From Saprospiraceae bacterium (GTDB lineage: Bacteria; Bacteroidota; Bacteroidia; Chitinophagales; Saprospiraceae): DNA of 64,000 nt. The translations under genes and the position numbers were made by a program. The stretch covers positions 62,001 to 126,000 of the forward strand of contig JADKAS010000007.1 of the NCBI GenBank assembly GCA_016715245.1, in the 5' to 3' direction. The notes beneath the pieces were generated by a model. The model was not told where the DNA came from. It searched no databases and saw only the letters and a list, made by a program, of their open reading frames with translations. Numbering within the stretch: the stretch's first letter is position 1; each line of letters begins with the position of its first letter. Below are positions 46,957 to 54,200 of this stretch, piece after piece.

Positions 46957-47934
46957 TCAGAAGTATTTTTTTGGTAAAAGGTAGTTCTGAACATAATCTT
47001 TAATGCCCTCTTCAAGCGTGTAAAAAGTGTTAGTGTATTTTGCTTCGTTTTTCAATTTCTCCATATCTGCTTCCGTAAAATACTGATAGGATTCCCTGAT
47101 ATCTTCCGGCATGTCAATAAACTCAATAGCGGGTTTGAGATTCATGGCGACAAAGGTACTTTTTGCCAGATCTTCAAAAGTTCTTGCCAGCCCTGTGCCG
47201 AAATTATATAAGCCAGACGGACAACTGTTTTGATTATTTATAAAATGCTGTAAAATGGATAATACGTCTTTCACATAGATAAAATCTCTTTTTTGTTGTC
47301 CGTTTTTATAGCCTTCCTTATGCGACTTAAAAAGTTTCATTTTTCCTGATGACCGGATTTGGTGGAAGGTGTGAAAAATTACAGAAGCCATTCTTGCTTT
47401 GTGGTATTCATTAGGTCCGTAGACATTAAAAAACTTGCAACCTACCCAGAAATCAGGCTTTTTTTCCTGCTTCAGCACCCAGGCATCAAAATCATTTTTG
47501 GAATGTGCATACGCATTTAATGGTTGTAGTTTCGGAACTATATCATGGCTGTCTGAAAATCCATGTTGTCCGTCACCATAGGTTGCTGCTGAACTTGCAT
47601 AAATCAGAGGGATATTTCTCTGAGTGCACACTGTCCAGATTCTTTTGGAATAATTCAGGTTCAACTGGTCAAAAATCTCTGTGTCGGTGGAAGTTGTGTC
47701 AGTTCTGGCCCCTAGATGAATGACGAGATCTACATGTTGAGTGGTAGTTTCAAACCATTGCAAAAAAATATCCCTGTGCACAAATTCGCGGACCGCTTTA
47801 TTTTCAAAATTTTTGTCCTTGTACGTTTTATAAAAATCGTCAACCACGACTACATCTCTGAAATAACCATTTTCATTGAGCCATGTAAGGACACAAGACC
47901 CTATAAATCCGGAAACACCTGTTAAAATTATCAT
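46957..47934 (-). CDS. hldD: ADP-L-glycero-D-manno-heptose 6-epimerase
   Basis: A 325-residue NADP-dependent epimerase that supplies ADP-L-glycero-D-manno-heptose for lipopolysaccharide cores. The N-terminal Rossmann motif is GVSGFIG (Gly6, Gly9, Gly12). Active-site Tyr142 and Lys146 lie in NAYAHSKNDFD; SSAATYGDG supplies the catalytic Ser/Thr. The stretch FFNVYGPNEYHKARMASV is the HldD signature. It is 12 bp downstream of folB on the same strand, so they probably share a message although their pathways differ. Confidence 0.9.
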   Translation of the reverse strand: MIILTGVSGFIGSCVLTWLNENGYFRDVVVVDDFYKTYKDKNFENKAVREFVHRDIFLQWFETTTQHVDLVIHLGARTDTTSTDTEIFDQLNLNYSKRIWTVCTQRNIPLIYASSAATYGDGQHGFSDSHDIVPKLQPLNAYAHSKNDFDAWVLKQEKKPDFWVGCKFFNVYGPNEYHKARMASVIFHTFHQIRSSGKMKLFKSHKEGYKNGQQKRDFIYVKDVLSILQHFINNQNSCPSGLYNFGTGLARTFEDLAKSTFVAMNLKPAIEFIDMPEDIRESYQYFTEADMEKLKNEAKYTNTFYTLEEGIKDYVQNYLLPKKYF

Positions 47935-47946
47935 TAATAAATTTTT

Positions 47947-48297
47947 TTATAAAGTCATTTCCACAAACGAAGATTCAACTTTTCCTCCGAGTTGGGGTGC
48001 TTGTTTTTGTATTCTGATAAAGCCGTTTCTTATTTCAGGAAATTCGGTTTTCAAACGAATCAAAATGTCAGAAGCAACCGTTTCGAGCAATATTCTTGGT
48101 ATTTCCATCTCCTCTTTACAGATTCTGAAGATATTTTCATAATTTACGGTATTGGACAGAACCTGATCTTTTTTATTGGAATACCCAAGTTCAACCCAGG
48201 CAGTAACCAGAAAAACATGACCTGATTTTCTTTCCTCAGGGTAGTAACCGTGAAATGAAAAAAATTCGGCGTTTTCTATTCCAACTCTGGCATTCAT
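47947..48297 (-). CDS. folB: Dihydroneopterin aldolase
   Basis: A 116-residue enzyme of the folate pathway that splits dihydroneopterin. The ATG at 48297 is preferred to a TTG three codons earlier. Diagnostic segments are FFSFHGYYPEER with the substrate-contacting Glu, NYENIFRICKEEM, LLETVASDIL and the C-terminal IRIQKQAPQLGG with the active-site Lys. Length is normal. It lies 7 kb from folE and heads a two-gene unit with hldD. It is divergent from the acyl-CoA dehydrogenase gene. Confidence 0.9.
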   Translation of the reverse strand: MNARVGIENAEFFSFHGYYPEERKSGHVFLVTAWVELGYSNKKDQVLSNTVNYENIFRICKEEMEIPRILLETVASDILIRLKTEFPEIRNGFIRIQKQAPQLGGKVESSFVEMTL

Positions 48298-48320
48298 AAC
48301 TGACAACTTGCTTTGATGCT

Positions 48321-48328
48321 CAAAATTA
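48321..48328 (-). promoter_or_regulatory. Candidate -7 box for folB
   Basis: On the minus strand this reads TAATTTTG, a full TAnnTTTG match, 23 bp before the ATG at 48297. The -33 region lacks a clear TTTG. Confidence 0.3.
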
Positions 48329-48442
48329 GTAATTTTAACACACTTTGTTATTCCATGGGCATAACTTTATTTTATATTTTTTTTCTTTTGTGATTTATAA
48401 TAAACATTGTGGTCTGGTAGTCGTTAATTGATGCTAATTGAT

Positions 48443-48450
48443 TATTTTTG
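48443..48450 (+). promoter_or_regulatory. Candidate -7 box that decides the dehydrogenase start
   Basis: TATTTTTG fully matches TAnnTTTG and lies between a possible upstream ATG (48431) and the ATG at 48476. If used, transcription starts near 48457, which excludes the upstream ATG. The -33 element is weak. Confidence 0.35.
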
Positions 48451-48475
48451 CGGTAAAATTAAACAACCCTTTTTC

Positions 48476-49681
48476 ATGAGCTCAAATCATATCAAAAAAT
48501 CATCTAAAACAGACCTGTACGAACACCATGACTACTACATGATTGATGAATTGCTGACAGAAGACCATTTACTGGCCAGACAAGCTGTCAGGGACTGGGT
48601 AAAACAGGAAGTCAGCCCCATCATAGAAGAGTATGCACAGAGATCTGAGTGTCCTACACACCTGTTTAAAGGCCTTGCGGAAATTGGCGCTTTTGGTCCG
48701 AGTCTGCCGACGGAATACGGCGGTGGTGGTATGGACGAAATCGCTTATGGTATCATCATGCAGGAATTGGAAAGATGTGATTCAGGAATCCGTTCTATGG
48801 CTTCAGTCCAAGGTTCTCTCGTGATGTATCCGATTTATAAATATGGCAGTGAAGAGCAAAGACGCAAATATCTTCCTAAACTGGGCAGTGGTGAGTTTAT
48901 AGGTTGTTTCGGATTGACAGAACCCGACCACGGATCCAATCCGGGTGGTATGGTGACCAATATTAAAGATGACGGGGACGCTTATATTCTGAATGGTGCC
49001 AAGATGTGGATTACCAATAGTCCGGTTGCCGATGTAGCTGTCGTTTGGGCCAAAGACGAAAATGGAAAAATCAAAGGATTGATTGTCGAAAAGGGGATGA
49101 AAGGTTTTTCTGCTCCGGAAATTCACGGGAAATGGAGTTTGAGAGCTTCTGTAACCGGAGAACTGGTATTTGAAGATGTCAGAGTCCCGAAAGCGAATCT
49201 TTTGCCAAATGTTGAAGGATTAAAAGGCCCCTTGGGATGTCTGAGCAAAGCCAGATATGGTATAGCCTGGGGTGCTATTGGTGCAGCTCTGGATTGTTAT
49301 GATTCTTCGTTGAGATACAGCAAAGAAAGGCAACAATTCGGCAAGGCATTGGGACAGTTTCAATTGACCCAGAAAAAACTTGCGGAGATGATTACGGAAA
49401 TCACCAAAGCACAATTGCTGGCATGGAGACTGGGTACATTGGCGAATAAAGGCCAGGCCACACCGGGACAAATCAGTATGGCCAAAAGAAACAATGTCAA
49501 TATGGCTTTGGAAATAGCCCGTGAAGCCCGGCAAATCCACGGCGGTATGGGTATCACCGGAGAATATTCCATTATGCGGCATATGATGAATCTTGAAAGT
49601 GTCATCACCTACGAAGGTACGCACGATATTCATTTGCTCATCACCGGTATGGATGTGACAGGGTTCAATGCTTTTTCATAA
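48476..49681 (+). CDS. Acyl-CoA dehydrogenase, glutaryl-CoA dehydrogenase type
   Basis: From the ATG at 48476 the product is 401 residues, a normal acyl-CoA dehydrogenase length. FAD-binding motifs CFGLTEPDHGSNPGG and WITNSPVADV are present. The catalytic base is Glu380 in TYEGTHDIH, and HGGMGITGEYSIMRHMMNLES before it closely follows the glutaryl-CoA dehydrogenase subgroup, which oxidises and decarboxylates glutaryl-CoA from lysine and tryptophan breakdown. YGGGGMDEIAYGIIMQELE and RQQFGKALGQFQLTQ also fit. An upstream ATG at 48431 would add 15 residues that look like leader sequence. The substrate assignment is from motif likeness only. Confidence 0.88.
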   Translation: MSSNHIKKSSKTDLYEHHDYYMIDELLTEDHLLARQAVRDWVKQEVSPIIEEYAQRSECPTHLFKGLAEIGAFGPSLPTEYGGGGMDEIAYGIIMQELERCDSGIRSMASVQGSLVMYPIYKYGSEEQRRKYLPKLGSGEFIGCFGLTEPDHGSNPGGMVTNIKDDGDAYILNGAKMWITNSPVADVAVVWAKDENGKIKGLIVEKGMKGFSAPEIHGKWSLRASVTGELVFEDVRVPKANLLPNVEGLKGPLGCLSKARYGIAWGAIGAALDCYDSSLRYSKERQQFGKALGQFQLTQKKLAEMITEITKAQLLAWRLGTLANKGQATPGQISMAKRNNVNMALEIAREARQIHGGMGITGEYSIMRHMMNLESVITYEGTHDIHLLITGMDVTGFNAFS

Positions 49682-49691
49682 ATAAAACCCA

Positions 49692-50156
49692 ATGACCAAA
49701 GAATGGAATTTTGAATGGCAAAGCTACCTTTTTGTTTTCGGTGTAGTTGCCTTATTTGTATTGCCTGTGTATAATGTGGCGGATTATAAATACAAATTTT
49801 ATATCGAAAATATAGTATCAATAACGGTTTTTTTAAGTTTTACAAAGTATATTTTTCTGTTGAAATATTCCCCTTTTGCCAGGATAAAATGGCTTAAATT
49901 CAGTATTGTGTTTTTATGTATCCCTTTGATGATGTACCTGATTGGCGCTTTATACGATTTTCAGAAATTTCTGGATGAAGAAGGAATCGCAAGTGTTTTG
50001 GTGCATACCTCGGATATGGCTAATTATAATTTTGGAAAATTTATTCGCTATCAATTTATGTTTTTTACAACGGGAGCTATCGTAGTAACAGCCCTTATGC
50101 CCATTCGGATGATTATATCTTTTTGGCGGACTTATAATACACCTGATAAAGTTTAA
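49692..50156 (+). CDS. Four-helix membrane protein, unknown
   Basis: A 154-residue membrane protein with about four hydrophobic helices (YLFVFGVVALFVLPVYNV, ENIVSITVFLSFTKYIFLL, FSIVFLCIPLMMYLIGALY, FMFFTTGAIVVTALMPIRM). No family is recognised and no catalytic residues stand out. It lies 11 bp after the dehydrogenase gene and 9 bp before the AhpD-like gene, so it is probably part of that transcription unit. Confidence 0.75.
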   Translation: MTKEWNFEWQSYLFVFGVVALFVLPVYNVADYKYKFYIENIVSITVFLSFTKYIFLLKYSPFARIKWLKFSIVFLCIPLMMYLIGALYDFQKFLDEEGIASVLVHTSDMANYNFGKFIRYQFMFFTTGAIVVTALMPIRMIISFWRTYNTPDKV

Positions 50157-50165
50157 TTCAATATT

Positions 50166-50512
50166 ATGTCACAAATCAAAGAATTCAACGATTACAGAAC
50201 AAGGATGAATGATGTCATTCTGGCCAAAGACAACATAGTATTAAACGTTTTTTCAGCCTGGATAACCAAACGTACAAAGACGGTGCTTTATCTGAAAAGA
50301 CCAAGGAATTGTTGGGTTTGGTGGCATCGATGGTCCTGCGGTGTGACGATTGTATCAAATACCATCTGGGAACGTGTTTTGAATTGGGCGTCACTACAGA
50401 AGAAGTTTACGAAGTTTTTTCAGTGGCCAATCTGGTCGGCGGATCCATCTGTATTCCGCATACGAGGAGAGCGGCCGAATATTGGGAAGAACTTTTGAAG
50501 GAGGGTAAATAA
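50166..50512 (+). CDS. Carboxymuconolactone decarboxylase / AhpD-like protein (frameshifted)
   Basis: A 115-residue AhpD-like protein broken by one missing base. The first frame gives MSQIKEFNDYRTRMNDVILAK and is then lost. Adding one A to AAA at 50243-50245 restores VLKRFFSLDNQTYKDGALSEKTKE, which runs directly into LLGLVASMVLRCDDCIKYH and a stop at 50512. The CDDC pair is the redox-active CxxC of this family, and the following His fits the proton-relay position. VGGSICIPHTRRAAEYWEEL ends the domain. Members act as peroxidase reductants or decarboxylases; the CxxC favours a redox role. A missing T in the neighbouring T6 run is a less fitting alternative. Confidence 0.82.
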
Positions 50513-50608
50513 ATTACCTTTTAAAAGAATATTTCAGATATATAATACTAGGTCAGACCAACATTGTATAAAATGTAAACGTCTTATTGAGTATCTAAAT
50601 TTGAAATC

Positions 50609-50971
50609 ATGATAAGATTGATTATTTTTTCAGCAATTTTACTGTTTGCAATATCCTGCAATAAACAGGAAGACCGTGTTTTGCTCAGGGTGCGAAATGT
50701 AAGTACGGAGGATTTTAAAAATGTCAGACTCTATCAGCAGAGCATGGGTGATGTGGATGCCGGAAAAGAAACAGTATACAAGGAATTTGAGATGGCGTAC
50801 AGGATTGCATATGTGCAACTTGAACTGAAAGGTGTGACTGTTTCACTTATTCCGATAGATTTCGTTGGAGAAACGCCGCTTGAAAATGGTAAATACACGT
50901 TTGAAATCGGAGTCAATCCTTTGGCACAAAGTGTATACGATCAGATTACCTTGCAATTGGTGGAGGATTAA
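50609..50971 (+). CDS. Small lipoprotein, unknown
   Basis: A 120-residue protein with a clear lipobox (LLFAISCNKQ, Cys17). The mature part is beta-rich: VLLRVRNVSTEDFKNVRLYQQ, TPLENGKYTFEIG and DQITLQLVED suggest a small immunoglobulin-like sandwich. No family is recognised. It follows the AhpD-like gene by 96 bp. Membrane-anchored, periplasm-facing location is predicted; function is open. Confidence 0.7.
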   Translation: MIRLIIFSAILLFAISCNKQEDRVLLRVRNVSTEDFKNVRLYQQSMGDVDAGKETVYKEFEMAYRIAYVQLELKGVTVSLIPIDFVGETPLENGKYTFEIGVNPLAQSVYDQITLQLVED

Positions 50972-51310
50972 TGTTAAAAAAATCAATCTGGAAAAATTTA
51001 CATTCATTCATAGTCAAATTTCTTTGATGGTTGCAGAATTATCGCGATATGGTAATATCACCACTTTCAGATACTTTTTCTATCATTGTATCGTGTAAAA
51101 ATTCTGCTTCGTTTAAATAACAAAAACTCCCTTTTCGATTGATTTTCCTCCGGAATCTTCAAACCATCTTTTCAGGCTTCTGGATGAATGACAAGCGGCG
51201 CCTTCGTAACAATAATTGAGTGAAGTTTGGTCAAAAATCATGTTCACCGATTGAAGGCATTCAATTTTTTACAATTGCCAATTTCCTGGTGTTATGGTTT
51301 TCATTTTGTT
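50972..51310. other. Intergenic region with one doubtful small reading frame
   Basis: A 339-bp gap between convergent genes. On the minus strand, 51241 to 51113 encodes 42 residues (MIFDQTSLNYCYEGAACHSS and on) from an ATG. It has two or three cysteines and no recognised motif. It may be a real small gene or the remnant of a larger one; nothing else was seen. Confidence 0.35.
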
Positions 51311-52729
51311 TTAAAAAATATCTTCCAGAGTCACTTCATTTTGTACCAATTCTTTATAATATTCGTTGTCCAAAGTGCCAAAAGTAGTGACCATCGTAAG
51401 GAATAAGGTTTTCTTTTTTACTACTTTTGAGAATGAAGCTACCTTGTTTCTGAGTTTTGCAGCATATGATTTGTCTATGACAAATGTTGCGTTACAAAAT
51501 TTGATTTCGCACAAATGTATAATATTATCAGCCCTATCTATAATCAGGTCAATTTGTGCTCCTTCATCGTCATTCTGAGATTTCCAGCCGTAAATTTGTG
51601 TTTGTATTACACTCAAACCGAGCGCTTTTTTGATTTGGTCTGTATGGGTAAAACACAATCTTTCAAATGCAAATCCTGACCAGCTGACCCATGATTGATT
51701 TTTTACCAATTTTGTCCAGTTTTCCTGTTGTCTGCCCGACCTGCCATGCATAAATTTGAAATAAAATAGAGTAAAAAAATCTTCTATTTTAAAAACTAAT
51801 TTGTTTTGCTTCATACCGTATGGCGTCCAGGGGATAATGAAATTAGATTTTACCAATTCATCCATAGTTGAGGTTAAGTTTCCACCCGACGGAAGTTTTG
51901 ATTTGATTATTAATTCGTCCCGGGTCATTCCTCCTTTCGATGAGGCCAGAATGCTAATGATTTTTTTATGGTTGTCGCTATTGCTAAATAATGAAGTGTA
52001 CAGCTCCTCAAATTCATTGTACATCAAACCGGTTTTTTGAAAACACAGTCTGTCTATACACTGAACCACACTTTCTCCCTTTCTGACAGCATCCAGATAA
52101 TAGGGAATACCACCCATGGTCATATATAACTGTGCGATATCATACATAGACCATTTTATACCTTTTTCATTGAGAAATAGTTTTGTTTCAGACAAAGTAA
52201 AGGGTAAAATCTGCATTTTTTCTGAAATTCTGTTATGCAGGCCACCTTTGTTTTGTAATATTTTTTTTATCATCCATGAAGCGGAAGATCCACAAATAAT
52301 CAGTAATATATCTGATCGTTTGGTACAAAAGGCATTCCAAAAGTGCTCAAAAGCCATCAGAAACTTTGATCTTGGCGTGTCAAACCAGGGCAGTTCGTCA
52401 AAGAATATCACTTTTTTCTCTTTTCCTTTCAATTTATTCAGGTATAAAGAAAATAAGTCAAAAGTTTCCATCCATGTGTCAGGATGAGCCACCATAGCTT
52501 CTGCATAGCCATGACGAACCAAAGTTTGTACAAAATGGCGTATTTGATCTTTCATGTTTCCGTTGTGCAGCCCTACTATTTCAAAGGTAAATTTGGTGTC
52601 AAAATATTTTCTTATCAGGAAGGTTTTTCCGATTCGCCTTCTTCCGTACACAGCCACAAGTTTTGACTCCGTTGACTGCATCATGTGTTTAAATGTTTTT
52701 TGTTCTTCTTTTCTTCCGATGAGTTGCAT
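51311..52729 (-). CDS. AAA ATPase with DUF234/nuclease-like C-terminus
   Basis: A 472-residue protein of the ATPase_2/DUF234 family frequent in archaea and Bacteroidota. The N-terminus holds Walker A in GRRRIGKTFL (about residues 29-38) and Walker B in VIFFDELPW, with a sensor-like LLIICGSSASW. A winged-helix part follows (about 240-300). The C-terminal region (about 385-430) has GAQIDLIIDRADNIIHLCEIKF, which matches the D..ExK pattern of PD-(D/E)xK nuclease folds. Biological role is unclear for the whole family. The gene stands alone, and its upstream region carries several copies of a GCCAAA/TTTGGC motif that could be an operator array. Confidence 0.85.
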   Translation of the reverse strand: MQLIGRKEEQKTFKHMMQSTESKLVAVYGRRRIGKTFLIRKYFDTKFTFEIVGLHNGNMKDQIRHFVQTLVRHGYAEAMVAHPDTWMETFDLFSLYLNKLKGKEKKVIFFDELPWFDTPRSKFLMAFEHFWNAFCTKRSDILLIICGSSASWMIKKILQNKGGLHNRISEKMQILPFTLSETKLFLNEKGIKWSMYDIAQLYMTMGGIPYYLDAVRKGESVVQCIDRLCFQKTGLMYNEFEELYTSLFSNSDNHKKIISILASSKGGMTRDELIIKSKLPSGGNLTSTMDELVKSNFIIPWTPYGMKQNKLVFKIEDFFTLFYFKFMHGRSGRQQENWTKLVKNQSWVSWSGFAFERLCFTHTDQIKKALGLSVIQTQIYGWKSQNDDEGAQIDLIIDRADNIIHLCEIKFCNATFVIDKSYAAKLRNKVASFSKVVKKKTLFLTMVTTFGTLDNEYYKELVQNEVTLEDIF

Positions 52730-53079
52730 ATACCGAATTATTATAATAAATACAAAGATATAGCAAATATACTATTTTGGCCGAATAAAGATAATTATAT
52801 TTAGCCAAAAATATTATATAAATATAATAATGGCCAAATATATAATATTATTTATAGCCAAAATAGATAAAAAAGTATGATATTGGCTATTTATAACAGA
52901 GGTTGGCAGGACGTTTTTGCATGTTTTGTTTTGATAAGGCAGTTTTCTTGTATGGGATTAATTCATTACTTCTTTCGGTTTAAATCATTGATAATTGTGT
53001 GAATCTCTTGTTTATAGCTTGCGCTCCGGATTTACTTCAAATCTTACATCTTCAGCAAAATCTGAAGATACATTTTTGA
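52730..53079. other. Intergenic region with GCCAAA/TTTGGC motif array
   Basis: A 350-bp gap upstream of the AAA ATPase gene and downstream of the isomerase gene. Its left part is AT-rich and contains the repeated motif listed separately. The right part (52900-53079) shows nothing I can name. Confidence 0.5.
52773..52889. promoter_or_regulatory. Cluster of GCCAAA/TTTGGC motifs, possible operator array
   Basis: Five good copies of TAGCCAAAATA or its complement occur in 117 bp: 52773-52781 (TATTTTGGC), 52802-52813, 52831-52842, 52855-52865, and 52881-52889 (TATTGGCTA). A sixth weaker one is near 52761. The outer copies are inverted relative to the three inner ones. They sit in front of the AAA ATPase gene (start 52729), a typical position for regulator binding. 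Confidence 0.45.
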
Positions 53080-54126
53080 TTACTCCAGCCCCAGAATTTC
53101 CCTCAGTTGTTTTTCATTTCTTTTGCCGGAAGCAAAGTCGTCAAATGATTTTTCTGTTCTCTCTATCATGTGAGCTTCAATAAAAGGTGCCCCTTCCCTG
53201 GCTCCTTGTTCCGGGGATTTGATGCAACATTCCCATTCCAGAACTGCCCAGCCTTCATAATTGTATTGCGCCAGTTTGCTGAAAATATTGGTAAAATCTA
53301 CCTGACCATCTCCCGGAGATCTGAACCTTCCCGGGCGGTCGATCCAATCCTGATAGCCACCATATACACCAGATTTGCCATTAGGATTGTATTCCGCATC
53401 TTTAACGTGAAACATTTTTATTCTTTCGTGATAATGGTCAATCATGGTCAGATAATCCATTTGCTGCAACACAAAATGGCTCGGGTCGTACAGCATATTG
53501 GCTCTCGAATGTTGGCCGACTTTGTCCAGAAATCTTTCAAAGGTAATGCCGTCGTGCAGGTCTTCACCCGCATGGATTTCGTAACAAAGATCCACACCAC
53601 AGTCTTCAAAATGATCGAGGATAGGCTTCCACCTTTTTGCCAGTTCGTCAAAGGCCATATCTATCAACCCGTCCGGTCTTTGTGGCCACGGATACACGGT
53701 ATGCCATGCCAAAGCGCCTGAAAAGGTGGCATGTGCCTTCAAGCCTAAATGTTTGCTGGCTAATCCGGCTTTTTTGACCTGATCAACAGCCCATTTTTGC
53801 CTTTCTTTAGGCTTGCCATGGAGGTTTTCCGGTGCAAAAACATCAAACATAGTATCATAAGCCGGATTTACGGCTACCAACTGTCCCTGAAGATGGGTAC
53901 TGAGTTCGCTGATGTCAAGACCATGTTCACGGACTTTACCTGTGAGTTCGTCGCAATAGGTTTTGCTTTCTGCTGCGAGATCGAGGTCTATGATCCTCTT
54001 GTCCCAGGTCGGTATCTGAACGCCAGTATAACCTAATGAAGCTGCCCAAGTACAAATATTTTCCAATGTGTTGAACGGGGCTTCATCACTTAAAAACTGG
54101 GCGAGAAATATGGCCGGACCTTTCAT
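53080..54126 (-). CDS. Sugar phosphate isomerase/epimerase, TIM-barrel
   Basis: The ATG at 54126 gives about 348 residues; a TTG at 54150 lies inside an 8-bp tandem repeat and is rejected. The protein belongs to the xylose-isomerase-like TIM-barrel family. Metal ligands are suggested by the Glu of CYEIHAGED, the Asp and His of YDPSHFVLQ, His and Asp of FHVKDAEYN, and the Glu of AVLEWECC. FLSDEAPFNTLENICTWAASLGYTGVQIP is a normal family N-terminus. Substrate is unknown; sugar, inositol or keto-sugar isomerisation are usual roles. It follows the E1 dehydrogenase gene on the same strand by 75 bp. Confidence 0.85.
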   Translation of the reverse strand: MKGPAIFLAQFLSDEAPFNTLENICTWAASLGYTGVQIPTWDKRIIDLDLAAESKTYCDELTGKVREHGLDISELSTHLQGQLVAVNPAYDTMFDVFAPENLHGKPKERQKWAVDQVKKAGLASKHLGLKAHATFSGALAWHTVYPWPQRPDGLIDMAFDELAKRWKPILDHFEDCGVDLCYEIHAGEDLHDGITFERFLDKVGQHSRANMLYDPSHFVLQQMDYLTMIDHYHERIKMFHVKDAEYNPNGKSGVYGGYQDWIDRPGRFRSPGDGQVDFTNIFSKLAQYNYEGWAVLEWECCIKSPEQGAREGAPFIEAHMIERTEKSFDDFASGKRNEKQLREILGLE

Positions 54127-54147
54127 TTTCTGATTGTTTATTTGTGG

Positions 54148-54195
54148 CAATTTGTCAATTTGTCAATTTGGTAATTTGTCAATTTGGTAATTTGT
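54148..54195. repeat. Six tandem 8-bp units
   Basis: Six consecutive units of form YAATTTGK (CAATTTGT or one-step variants such as TAATTTGG) fill 54148-54195. They lie between the stop of the E1 gene (54201) and the start of the isomerase gene (54126), in the latter's 5' leader. Such short tandem repeats can change copy number by slippage. Confidence 0.75.
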
Positions 54196-54200
54196 TGAAT

